64,000 bases of DNA from CAWBVG01 sp963792175 (GTDB taxonomy: Bacteria > Acidobacteriota > Vicinamibacteria > Vicinamibacterales > CAVVIG01). The stretch lies in NCBI GenBank assembly GCA_963792175.1, contig CAWBVG010000031.1, forward strand, positions 1-64,000, given 5' to 3'. Position numbers and translations under genes: made by a program. The notes beneath the pieces were generated by a model. It was not told where the DNA came from and made no database searches. It worked only from the letters and a program-made list of their open reading frames with translations. This document shows, in pieces, positions 1-8,679 of the stretch. The stretch's first letter is position 1, and the number at the start of each line of letters is the position of its first letter.

Positions 1-118
1 ACGTGGTCGGATGGGCCGATGCTGGACGTTGCGCGCACCTCTGTCACTCGTGTCCGTCGCTGCCTTGCGGCGCGCGCCTTGCCGCCGGTCCCCACCAACC
101 TAGTCAGAGGCTCCCACC

Positions 119-1086
119 TTGCACGCCGTCACCACGCGCCGCCTTGCCGCAGTTGCTCGCCGCATCGGTTGTCGCGGCCGGCATCGCCGCGTCGGTCAGC
201 CAGCCCAGCACCGCGAGCGCGGCTCAGAGCGCGCGGCCGACCGCGCTCTCTGCACGGACGCACCTGGCAGGCAAGGGTCGCACCACGATGGCCGGCTACT
301 CGCGCGACGTTCGGCGCCGGCCTGGGAGGACGTGGACCAGAACGGCTGCGACACCCGCGACGACATCCTGCGCCGCGACCTGCTAGTGCGCGTCAGTCTA
401 GCGCGCGGGCACGAACGGTGCATGGTCGTATGGGGCGTGCTGGCCGACCCGTACACCGCAGCAACCGTACGTACGCGGCCGCTCCCGCGTCGAGATCGAC
501 CACGTGGTCGCCCTCGGCGACGCCTGGCGGACGGGGCGCGCGCGTTGGCCGCGAGCAAGCGCCTGGCGCTCGCCAACGACCCGCTCAACTTGCTCGCCGT
601 GTCTGCGTCGGCGAACCGGCAGAAGGGCGATGCCGACGCGGCTGCATGGCTGCCCGCGAACAAGGCATACCGCTGCGTGTATGTCGCGCGCCAGCTCGCC
701 GTCAACCTCAAGTACGCCCTCTGGGCGACGCGCAGCGAGCGTGGCGCGATGCGCGCGCACTTATCAACTGCCCGACGCTGCGCCTCCCCGCGGCCGGCAG
801 CCGTCCGGTCGATCTCGCCACCACGAGCGATCCGGCGCTGCCACCCGCGTCGCTGCCGACGAGCGCCCCAACGACCAGCCCGCCGAGCGACACGACGATC
901 AGCATCACGCCACCAAGCAACGCTATACCGCCGCCCGCAACCACCACGACGACCGGTGCGCAGCACTACGCCAACTGCACCGAGGCGCGCGCCGCAGGTG
1001 TCACCCCGATCTATCGCGGCACGCCGCTCTACGACGCAAACACCAGCCTCGACCGCGACAAGGACGGCATCGCGTGCGAGACGTAG
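119..1086 (+). CDS. Secreted HNH nuclease (GmrSD C-terminal type) with Excalibur domain, frameshifted
   Basis: A single gene can be assembled across three frames. It has a TTG start at 119, an Ala-rich exported N-terminus, and a GmrSD-like HNH region with the pieces GCDTRDDILRRDL, DHVVALGDAWRTG and NDPLNLLAVSASANRQKGDA, where Asp-His and the later Asn are the HNH residues. A Thr/Pro-rich linker follows at about 840-960, then an Excalibur calcium-binding domain ending DANTSLDRDKDGIACE. This architecture is common in actinobacterial extracellular nucleases; DNA hydrolysis outside the cell is inferred from the family. At least three single-base frameshifts break it, so the intact protein of about 320 residues is reconstructed, not read directly. 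Sequence error is more likely than decay, because every segment stays conserved. Confidence 0.7.
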
Positions 1087-1179
1087 GAGGGGCGTACTTG
1101 TCGCGTACGTGTGTGCCCATCGCCCCACTCGGCCCAGACAGACGGAGCTTCCGAGTGTCACGCGCACGTGAGGGAAGCC

Positions 1180-2483
1180 TCAGGCCTGGGCCGGCTGAAG
1201 CGCGGCGAGTCGCTCGCGGGTGCGGCGGGCGAGAGGGATGATCGGCTTGCACTCGTAGCAGTTGAGCGCCGCGCGCAGAGTGGCGACGGTCTCGCCGCGG
1301 CACCGGCGGCGTCGAGCACCTCGGCGAGGTCGGAGAGCGCCTCGCCTGCCTCAATGGGGGTCGGTCCGCAGTGAGAAGTTCACCGTTCCCGTGCGAGCCG
1401 TTCCGCGTCGACGCGCCGTCCGCGCGCCGAGTGCGCGAGCGCCTGTGTCTGCCGCCAGGTCTGCTGGGTCATGCTGTCCTCGTGGTGGCCGAGCTCGCGC
1501 CCGCTCTGGGCGAGTAGCTCGGCCTCGTCGTAGCGGCCGAGCGCGCAGAGGACTCGCCTCGCTCTCCCCAGCAGCGAGCGGATCGACCCCGCCGCCGCAA
1601 CGTCGGAAAGGAACGACGTTCAGCTGTTTCAACACCTCCACCAGCGGCCAGTAGCCGATGCCCTCGCCGTAGGAAGCCGGCGGCCGCCGACGGCGCGACA
1701 ATCGAACAGCGCCAGCGCCTCTGCCACCAGGCGGGACTTGCCCACACCCGCCTCGCCGACGACGGTGAGGAGCTCGAGCGCGCCTCCGAGCGCACCCGCT
1801 CCCAGCTCGCGTGGACGAGCGCGAGCTCGCGCGTTCCCTGCCGACGAAAGGGGTTCCATGCAGGCGCGCCGGCACGGCCAGAAGGGCCGCCAGACTGAAC
1901 GCCGGCACCGGTGCGGCCTTGCCCTTGAGCACGAGCGGCTCGACCGGCTCCGCCTCGACCGCGTCGCGCACGAGCGTCAGGGTGGGCTCGCCGATCAAGA
2001 TCTCGCCAGGTTGTGCCGCCTGCTCGAGGCGCGCAGCAACGTTGACCGCGACGCCGGTGGCAAGGCGCTCCTCGGTGCCGGTCACCACTTCGCCCGTGGT
2101 GAGGCCGATGCGGGCCTGCGCGCGAACCTCGGGCAACGCGTCCCGCATCTCGATCGCGGCGCCTAGGGCACGTAACGCGTCGTCCTCGTGCACCCGCGGG
2201 ACGCCGAAGACGGCCATCACGGCGTCGCCGATGAACTTAACCACCGTGCCCCCGTGCGACTCCACGATCGCCTTCATTCGCTCGAAATAACGGGCCAGCA
2301 GCGCTCTGAGCGCCTCCGGGTCGACTCCTCTCCCAGCTGCGTCGAGCCGGTGACGTCGCAGAAGAGCACCGTGACGACCTTCCGCAGCCCCCGCGAATCC
2401 GCAGCGGCGGCCGGCGCTCCACACTCTGGGCAGAAGCGAAAAGCGAGCGCGCTCCGATGCCCACAGGCGGCGCACGTAGCCAC
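1180..2483 (-). pseudogene. Class III adenylate/guanylate cyclase with AAA ATPase, internally deleted
   Basis: The protein starts at 2483 with a double-zinc-ribbon-like segment (CAACGHRSALAFRFCPECG). A class III cyclase domain follows (VTVLFCDVTGST, then GTVVKFIGDAVMAVFGVP with the second metal Asp, then GLTTGEVVTG). Next comes a P-loop AAA region (GEAGVGKSRLV at about 1740) and the segment GEGIGYWPLVEVLKQLN. In relatives, roughly 600 residues of AAA and TPR-like sequence come next. Here the sequence jumps near 1600 to a C-terminal TPR-like tail (ALGRYDEAELLAQSGREL, then a segment ending RRTRERLAALQPAQA). At 1.3 kb the gene is well under half the usual length and has several frameshifts. It would make cAMP or cGMP from ATP or GTP, but this copy looks collapsed or misassembled. 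Confidence 0.65.
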
Positions 2484-2565
2484 CTGCAGAGGCTAGACCG
2501 CACCTCAGCCATCGCAACCACACGACCCTCAGCCCAAACACGGCGCCTGAACGGCTTGCGGCCGG

Positions 2566-2605
2566 TGGGCGTACTCGGGATTGAACCAATGACCTCCCGC
2601 GTGTG
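2566..2605 (-). repeat. tRNA 3'-end-like repeat, copy 1
   Basis: Read on the minus strand, these 40 bases hold a tRNA T-arm and acceptor half: stem, TTCAATC loop, matching stem, then TACGCCC and A. The sequence just before them matches an anticodon-stem 3' side after CAC. It is 39/40 identical to 4567-4606. No matching D-arm or 5' acceptor strand lies upstream, so this is a tRNA fragment and not a gene. It could be an attachment-site remnant. Confidence 0.7.
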
Positions 2606-2789
2606 ATTCCCCGTACGCTCCCCGCCAACGCTCCGGGACTCAATCCGAGCCCCTGCTCGACGCCGCGCGAGCACTCGGAAGAAACGGAACTGATCACCAA
2701 CGATCACACGATCGCCGCGGCCGCACGTCGCGCTGTCCCGTTTCGGGAACTCCTGGCGAGGCGCGCCTGACAACGCGCTGCTTCAGAAG

Positions 2790-3389
2790 TCATCCGCATG
2801 ACAACGCGCCGTAGCGTCGGACGCTCACCTCGGCGAAGCCAGCGTCAGGAACACGCCTTGGGCGCCGACGTGGAGCTCTTCGAGGATCACGTTCTTGGTG
2901 GTCACGGGGTAGCCCTCGATGGCGCGCGCGCCGCATGAGCGGGCGAAGTCGACCGCGGCGCGCGCGAGCGCCCGGCTGACCCCGCGCTTGCGAAACCCGG
3001 CGCGTGTGAAGAGGCAGGTCACGGCCCAGACATGTCGTCAGTCTTGTCCTCGGCGCGACCTTCCCAGGGGACGCGGTTGTTGCGCAGCAGCCCCGCGTAC
3101 GCGCTACGCGGCTCACCGCGCACCAACCGACGGGCTCGCCGTTGAGATACGCGACAAGCCCGCTGGTCGTGCCCGACCCAGGATGGCCGCATTCGGTCTG
3201 CTGGCGCAACCTGTGCGCTCGTTCCTCGGCAGGAAATGAACCAAAGGACTCCCGCGGGGCGAGCTTGTACCGCTGGCACAGGCACCTGGTCGCCGCGCCG
3301 CGCGTGCCGAAGACCGTCTGCAGGTCTTCCCAGCTCGCCTCGTTGGCGGGCACGACCGAGATCGCGGGCTCCCGCTTCGTCACGCACAC
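2790..3389 (-). CDS. GNAT family N-acetyltransferase, frameshifted
   Basis: Three frames join into one GNAT protein of about 199 residues with a GTG start at 3389 or 3383. The N-terminal part reads EASWEDLQTVFGTRGAATRC, the middle LVAYLNGEPVGWCAV, and the C-terminal part TCLFTRAGFRKRGVSRALAR, which is the acetyl-CoA-binding motif A (R-x-x-G-x-x). It ends FAEVSVRRYGALSCG. The likely role is acetylation of a small molecule; the substrate cannot be told. It lies with the next ParB-like gene between the two tRNA-like repeats. Two frameshifts interrupt it near 3000-3100 and near 2850. Confidence 0.7.
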   Translation of the reverse strand: MCVTKREPAISVVPANEASWEDLQTVFGTRGAATRCLCQRYKLAPRESFGSFPAEERAHRLRQQTECGHPGSGTTSGLVAYLNGEPVGWCAVSRVARTRGCCATTASPGKVAPRTRLTTCLGRDLPLHTRRVSQARGQPGARARRGRLRPLMRRARHRGLPRDHQERDPRRAPRRRPRRVPDAGFAEVSVRRYGALSCG

Positions 3390-3593
3390 ATTGTTGCGGT
3401 GAGCGCGCTGCAGCCAACAGGGGCGACTCGATCGCAACGGTGACGGCGTCGCCTGCGAGAGGTGGGCTGCGGCCGGGCGCCGACCCCCGGACGGCGCCGA
3501 TAACGTGGCGTGGCACCGGCGTGGCGGGTAGCTTCCGGCCTGCCGACCTGATCGAGTCCTGACACGCACGCCCGTTGTACGCTTGACCTCGAG

Positions 3594-4415
3594 ATGAAGG
3601 GACTGAGGGCCCGCCGCCACGACCGCCTGCTCGAGCTCGACGAGGTCGAGCGGCGACTGAAGCCGTTCGGACGCCGGTACCTGGGCGTCCGCGCGATCCC
3701 GCTCGACGCGCTCGTCGGCACAGATAGCCGCGCCAGCTCGTTCACCCGCGACTTCCGCCCGCTTCACGCCTTCAGCCGCGACCGGCTGCGCTCGCTCGAG
3801 GCCGCGTTCGCCGACGGCGCCTTCCCGCCGATCGTCGCGGTCAAGCTCGGCGAGACGTACTTCGTGATCGACGGTCACCACCGCGCCGCCCTCGCGCGGC
3901 GCGGAGGCGCGGAGATGATCGACGCCGACGTGACCGAGCTCATCGCGCGCGTCCCGCTCCCGGCCGGGGCGGACATGCTCGAGGTCGTCCTCCGGGAGCT
4001 CGAGCGGATCTTCCTCGAGGACAGCGGGCTTGCCGAGGCGCGCCCCGGCGTGCGCGTCTCGGTAAGCCGGCCCGCGCACTACCTCGAGCTGCTGGAGAAC
4101 ATCCAGGTCCACGGCTACCACATGATGCGGGGACGCGGAAGCGTGCTCGAGAACGCGGAGATCGCGGCGGACTGGTACGACGCGATCTACACGCCGACGC
4201 TCGCCGCGATCGACCGCCTGCGCCTCGACCGCATATACCGGGACGCGCCGCCCGGGGACCTCTTCCTCGTTCTCCACCGGCACCGGCGGGACGCGTTCCC
4301 CTCGACCGGCTGCCCGCACCTCGCGCAGACCGTCGTCTCGGTGATCGGCGACGGCGGGCGGCGCCGCCGGCTGCGGTTGCCGGGCCGCGGGGGCCGTTCG
4401 CCGGCTGCGAACTGA
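3594..4415 (+). CDS. ParB/sulfiredoxin-fold domain protein
   Basis: This is an intact 273-residue frame with an ATG start. Residues 30-95 resemble a ParB N-terminal fold: RAIPLDALVGTDSR, a loop with FPPIVAVKLG, then VIDGHHRAALARRGGAEMI, where GHHR replaces the usual GxxR nucleotide-binding motif. The C-terminal half is helical and rich in charged residues, with no recognised domain. Sequence after about residue 250 is Arg/Gly-rich and may be off-frame. Proteins of this kind occur as stand-alone genes in Actinobacteria, and their role is not known. It does not sit next to parA, so chromosome partition is unlikely. Confidence 0.6.
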   Translation: MKGLRARRHDRLLELDEVERRLKPFGRRYLGVRAIPLDALVGTDSRASSFTRDFRPLHAFSRDRLRSLEAAFADGAFPPIVAVKLGETYFVIDGHHRAALARRGGAEMIDADVTELIARVPLPAGADMLEVVLRELERIFLEDSGLAEARPGVRVSVSRPAHYLELLENIQVHGYHMMRGRGSVLENAEIAADWYDAIYTPTLAAIDRLRLDRIYRDAPPGDLFLVLHRHRRDAFPSTGCPHLAQTVVSVIGDGGRRRRLRLPGRGGRSPAAN

Positions 4416-4474
4416 GGTGCGCCGGGCAGCCTGCCCTCTCGCCCGCGGAAGGGCTGCGAGGCCGTCGCCGTTTG

Positions 4475-4494
4475 CGTTGACACAACGTTGACAC
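4475..4494. repeat. Short direct repeat CGTTGACAC, 11-bp spacing
   Basis: CGTTGACAC occurs at 4475-4483 and again at 4486-4494, one helical turn apart, in the gap after the ParB-like gene and about 70 bp from the second tRNA-like copy. Each unit contains a perfect -35-like TTGACA on the plus strand, but no good -10 box follows. Confidence 0.4.
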
Positions 4495-4566
4495 GGCGGG
4501 CTCTCGCCGTCTCGCGGCTTGCGTAAGAGCGTTCAGGAAGCGTGCTGTGTGAGCACTTTCCGGGGA

Positions 4567-4606
4567 TGGGCGTACTCGGGATTGAACCAAGGACCTCCCG
4601 CGTGTG
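4567..4606 (-). repeat. tRNA 3'-end-like repeat, copy 2 (tRNA-Val CAC-like)
   Basis: This is the second copy of the 40-base element, with one mismatch to 2566-2605. The minus-strand sequence before it extends the likeness: CCCGC, a seven-base loop containing CAC, then GCGGG form an anticodon arm, preceded by GAGCG as in a D-stem. The 5' acceptor strand is missing, so it should not be annotated as a functional tRNA. The stretch 4607-4810 that follows holds no gene I can support. Confidence 0.65.
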
Positions 4607-4810
4607 GAGCGGGAAACGCTCGCCGCGCCCCGGCACCGGCGCGGCACGCGCTTCCACGACCTAGCGTGCTGATAGACAGGAACAGCATTGCGGCGGACAG
4701 ACTCGCAGCCGGCGTGCCAGCGGCGACTAGTAGCCGCCGTCAACCGGCTCGAGCGGTCCCAGGCTCCTGGCACACCACGAACGGGGCCAAGCACACGCGG
4801 TCCAGTGGGG

Positions 4811-6258
4811 TCACGCCCGAGCTGCCTCTGGAGCGACGGCGCGGGCGTCGCGGATCGCGTTGACAAGAAGGGCGAGCTGGCGGCGGTCGAAGACGAGCAC
4901 GAGCGCCGAGTAGACGGCGAGCGCAGCGAGGGCGCCGGCGACCGCCCCGCCCAGGCCACCGCCCAGCGCGATCTCGACGGCCCGACCGCAGAGGGCCGTA
5001 GGGACGGCGAAGCAGGCTGGAAGCAGGCAAGCCGGCCACAGCCGGGCGGTCGTCCGCGACCGGACGGCGCGGGAGAAGATCAGCGCCTCGGTGAGGGACG
5101 CAAACAGCCAGCCGATTCCGACAGCCTCCACTCCCAGCGTTCCGACGAGGCCGAGCGCGACGGCGAGCCAGACAGCGCCGTTGGCCGCGGTCGCCCGCAG
5201 CGGCGTCCTCGCGTCATTCGTGGCGTACAGGTATCCGGAGCAGGCGACCGCGATCGGGCCACTGAAGATCAGGCCGGCGCTCGCCCACGGGATGATGTCC
5301 GCGGCCGCGGCCCACCTGTCCCCGAACACCGCCGGGATGAGCTGGTCGGCAACGCCGGAGAGCGGCGCAAGCACCGCCACCGCGAGCAGGCTCGTCATCG
5401 CTGCGAGGCTGTCGACCGCCACGCCGAGGTCTTCGCCGGTTCGGTTCAGCCGAGCCATGGCGGGATATGAGACGCGAAGGAGCGCTGAGAAGACGACGAA
5501 CGGAACCTGCATGACACGTGCCGCCAGCGACCACAGCCCGAGCACGGAGATCCCTGCCACCGCGGCGATCCCCAGGTTGAGGCCCTGGTCGCGGAGGAGC
5601 GCCACCAAGCCCCGGGCCTGGAAGCGTCCGCCGAATCCGAGCAGCGCACGCAGCCGGCTGAAGTCGAACCCGAGCCCGATCCAGCCGGTAGGGGAGAGGC
5701 GGATGAGCAGCACGGTGGCCACGGCGCTGCGGACGACCGCCCCGGACGCGAGCCCCCATACGCCGAATCCAGCGAGGACGATCGGGATCGACCACGCGTA
5801 GTAGACCACCGACTCCACGAGTTCGGCGAGGACGATGGGCCGGTAGCGCAGGCTGCGCTCGAGCACGATCGTCGACGGCGCGCGCGCAGCCACGAACGGG
5901 AGTAGAGGGCCATCACCCCAGTGACCAGGCCGACCAGGCCGAAGAATGAGCCGACAACGACCGCCACCGCCGCCAGCGCGCTGCTCGTCGCCAGCTGGAA
6001 CCCGAGCAGCGCGCGCAGGTCGTCGGGTTTCGGGTCGTCGCGGCGCCGGATCAGGGCTACTCCCATGCCTCCGTCCGAGAAGAAGGTCGCGACCGTGACG
6101 AGCGTCGCCCCGAACGCCACCGCGCCGAAGTCGTCCGGCACGAGCAAGCGGGCGAGCACGATGTTGCCGGCAAGGGCGATCATCTGCGTTATCGCCGTGC
6201 GGCCGGCGATCAGGAGCGCGCCCGCCGTCGCCCGGCGCCTGACCTCGGTGGGGTCCAT
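4811..6258 (-). CDS. Oligosaccharide flippase (Wzx/MATE-like), one frameshift
   Basis: The start ATG is at 6258, and the N-terminus MDPTEVRRRATAGALLIAG leads into about 12-14 hydrophobic segments over some 480 residues. Typical signs are ARLLVPDDFGAVAFG near residue 40 and LGFGGRFQARGLVALLRDQG in the middle. It belongs to the polysaccharide transporter / lipid-linked oligosaccharide flippase group and would move undecaprenyl-linked sugars across the inner membrane for cell-surface glycans. One frameshift near 5890 splits the reading frame. The sulfotransferase gene ends 25 bp upstream in the same direction, so both may serve one surface-polysaccharide locus; that link is inferred. Confidence 0.8.
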
Positions 6259-6283
6259 CTCACCCTCAGGGGAGCGGATCGCC

Positions 6284-7302
6284 TCACTCCGGCCATTCGG
6301 CGTCGGTGTAGAAGCCTGATGACACGTCCTCGACGGAGCTTCGCAGCGTGGCGATGTCTCCCGGGCCCATGCGCGGACGCCAATTGGCCGTCGCCCGCCG
6401 GCTGTCCCGCAACAGCGCCTGCGCCACACCGGGGGGCGCGTCCACCGGGTTGCCGGGAGACGTCGTGCGACTGACCTCGTTGGCGATCGCCGGAGAGTAG
6501 GCGATGCCCAGATGCCGGCACATCGCCTGGAAGCCTTCGACCGGCCGCGCGGAGACGTCCTCGTGCCGCAGAAAGAGCCAGTCCGGCCGTTCGCGGCGGT
6601 ACCGGTCGACCGTCGCGTACAGGCACCTCCATAGCAAGCCCGCCTCGGCGACCGCGTCGAGCCGATGACGCGCAGCCGCCTCAATCTCGGCGGCGAACGG
6701 CGCGAGGTCGTGGTCCAAGAGCGCGGGCTGGGAGGCGAAGTTCGTGAAGTCGAACCGCCAGTCGAGCCGCAGCAGGCTCGCGGTGAACGCCGCCGGGTGG
6801 CGAATGAGGACGATCACCTGCATCCCGAATGTGTCCGCCAGCCACTCGGCCGAGAGCAGCGCTATCGGGTCTTCACGAGCGGCCGGCAGCGTTCGCCCGC
6901 GCCCGGCGCAGCCCCCGCGCGATCTGCGCCGCGTGCAGAGACTCCTTCGGCGAGCGTGCCGTCGCCGCGACGGCATCTCGCCAGCAGAACTCGAGTCGTA
7001 GCATCCGCCGACGTATCGCGATATGCCTCGTCGTTCACAGCGTCGATGCGCATGAACCAAAACGGGAACCGTGCGCCGCACAGGCCGGGGTAGAGGTGGT
7101 CGAGGTTGAACGGCTCCGGCAGATAGAGGATCTGCTCGTCCGCGGCTAAGGTGGTTCCAACCCAGGTCGTGCCCGACCGGTGCGCCCCGGTCAGGAGCAC
7201 GGGCGCGGCCCGGGTCGACGCGATGGAGGTTCGGGCCGGCAGCGGTTCGGAGAGCCCCCCGTTGGACGAGGCCGCCTGCAGGCGCGATCGACCGGCTTCC
7301 AA
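6284..7302 (-). CDS. PAPS-type sulfotransferase, one frameshift
   Basis: A TTG start at 7302 leads to LLTGAHRSGTTWVGTTLAAD, the 5'-phosphosulfate loop (RSGTTW) that binds PAPS. Later come IVLIRHPAAFTASLLRLDW, the 3'-phosphate-binding region (R-H-P ... S), and WLFLRHEDVSARPVEGF. About 335 residues is normal for the family. It would transfer sulfate to a carbohydrate or other acceptor. A frameshift lies near 6870-6890, between LVK and DPIALLSAEWL. It precedes the flippase gene, which fits a role in modifying exported glycan. Confidence 0.8.
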
Positions 7303-7357
7303 CGCCTCACGACCTGGACTCCCTGTTTCTCGTGGCCCGTGCGTCCCAGGCGAAAGA

Positions 7358-7726
7358 CTAGCGGCGTGCCTGCGACGAGATCCAGCCCTCGCCGACCTGG
7401 GATTCGGTTAGCGTCACGTAGCCGTTGACGAAGCCGCTGCCCAGTGCGTAGAGCGCGGTGCCGGCTGGCACCGTGAATCCTGGCGTGAACGTGTACTGCG
7501 AAGCGATATTGGTCGCGGTGTTGTTGCTGATGGCGCGGACCACCGTCTTGCGGGAACTTGCGGAAACCTTGCGGGAGAGGCTTTCCGTCGGCGGGATCGT
7601 ACCGAGCTGCGCGGCCTCGTAGGCCAGGCGAGGCGGCTCGAGCGCGAGCGGCACAAGGCGCACCGGCTCGAGCGCCGTGTGGTTGCCGGCGTAGCGCCGC
7701 TGGCAGCCTGGCGACCGCGCCGGCAT
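7358..7726 (-). CDS. Hypothetical protein fragment
   Basis: This is an open frame of up to 122 residues ending AGGR-like at 7358. The C-terminal 70 residues (VRAISNNTATNIASQYTFTP, then GSGFVNGYVTLTESQVGEGW) look like real protein, with mixed hydrophobic and polar residues as in a beta-rich extracellular or phage structural domain. The first 50 residues overlap a repeated element (7694-7767) and may not be coded. I recognise no family. The start is uncertain. Confidence 0.35.
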   Translation of the reverse strand: MPARSPGCQRRYAGNHTALEPVRLVPLALEPPRLAYEAAQLGTIPPTESLSRKVSASSRKTVVRAISNNTATNIASQYTFTPGFTVPAGTALYALGSGFVNGYVTLTESQVGEGWISSQARR

Positions 7727-7934
7727 CGCGGCCGACCCCCTCGCGCGATCGCGCGAATGAGCTCACCTGAGCAGCTCGGACGCGGCCCCCTCTTGCGAAT
7801 TCACAATGCCGACGGGGTCCCCGTGCCGGCCTGCGCCGCTGGCAGTCGCGAGACCGCCGCCGCATCCCCGCCGACCTCGTCTCGCATCCGCGAAGGGCCC
7901 GACTGCCTCGTGCGAGCGCGCGGATGTGCTCACC
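7694..7934 (-). repeat. Pair of related intergenic elements
   Basis: Two copies, 7694-7767 and 7833-7934, share identical edges: GCGCCGCTGGCAG on one side and GCTCACC on the other. The interiors are similar but differ in length (74 and 102 bases). Copy 1 contains a perfect 16-base palindrome TCGCGCGATCGCGCGA at 7741-7756. They look like REP-type units between genes, of a kind not seen elsewhere in the window. Confidence 0.5.
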
Positions 7935-7943
7935 TCCCGCCGG

Positions 7944-8206
7944 TTATTGATGCGTTCCCCAATCGATGAACCGTGGCCTGCCCTCGCTCTCGTCAGCCGC
8001 TGGAGGTTGCTCCCGTCGACGTCTACGACGGCCAGGCTGTACGCGCCGGCCGATTCGAGGCGGAAGACGATCTGCTTGCCGTCGGGCGAGAACGAGCCTG
8101 CGAATGCGCTGTCCTGCCCGCTCTTGAACTGCGTTAGGTCGTGTCTTCCCGTGCCGTCCGGATGACTCAGCCTGAAACGCCGCCGAACGGGACGTAATCC
8201 GCGAGC
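7944..8206 (-). pseudogene. C-terminal fragment of a TolB/PD40 beta-propeller protein
   Basis: A fragment of one or two WD40-like PD40 blades: FAGSFSPDGKQIVFRLESAG, then SLAVVDVDGSNLQRLT, ending after a one-base shift in RPRFIDWGTHQ with a stop at 7944. The FSPDGK and DVDGSN motifs are typical of TolB-like propellers. Only the last 80-90 residues are present. The N-terminal blades are missing and the fragment abuts the stop of the hydrogenase subunit gene at 8207, so this is a truncation or an assembly join. Confidence 0.6.
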
Positions 8207-8663
8207 TCAGGGCGGGCCGTCGAACAGCACGAGGAGTGCCTCGGCGATGGCCTCGGGTGCGGGCGGGCACCGGGGATGCGGACGTCGACGTGCAGGAATT
8301 CCTCGACGGGCCCGAGGATGCTGTCCGCCGCGCCGAGCAGGTTGAGCCGAGCGCGCAGTCGCCAAGAGCGGCGACGCGGCGCGGTTCAGGGAGAGCGCCG
8401 TAGGCGACGAGCAATGGCTCGCGCATGCGGCTCGTGACAGCACCGGTGACAAGCAGCAGGTCGGCATGGCGCGGCGAGGCGACCATGCCGAGCCCGAACC
8501 GCTGGAGGTCGTAATGCAGGCTCGAGAGCAACGTGAGTTCGTGCTCGCAGCCGTTGCACGAACCGGCGTCGACGTGGCGGATAGCGAGGCTCCGCCCGCG
8601 TTCGGGGCGCGCGAGAGCGAGGTCTCTCCGGAGCCGGCGGAGATCGCGCAGGAGCGTCAGCAT
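8207..8663 (-). CDS. NuoB/HycG-like small subunit (group 4 [NiFe]-hydrogenase or complex I type)
   Basis: The ATG is at 8663. The first part reads RHVDAGSCNGCEHELTLL, with the Cys pair of the proximal [4Fe-4S] cluster, then MVASPRHADLLLVTGAVT and ALGDCALG. After a frameshift near 8340 it continues with CPPAPEAIAEALLVLFDG, holding the last Cys ligand. The family is NADH dehydrogenase 20-kDa / HycG / EchC, the electron-relaying small subunit of membrane hydrogenases and complex I. SCNGCEHE rather than the NuoB-type Cys-Cys motif favours a hydrogenase-type complex. No large subunit is adjacent: upstream the sequence switches abruptly to an alpha-galactosidase. Confidence 0.75.
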
Positions 8664-8679
8664 CAGCGATCCGCGCAGG

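Noticed and set aside
4567..4640. Functional tRNA-Val gene
   Set aside because: The T-arm, acceptor 3' strand and an anticodon arm are visible, but no 5' acceptor strand or complete D-arm is found upstream.
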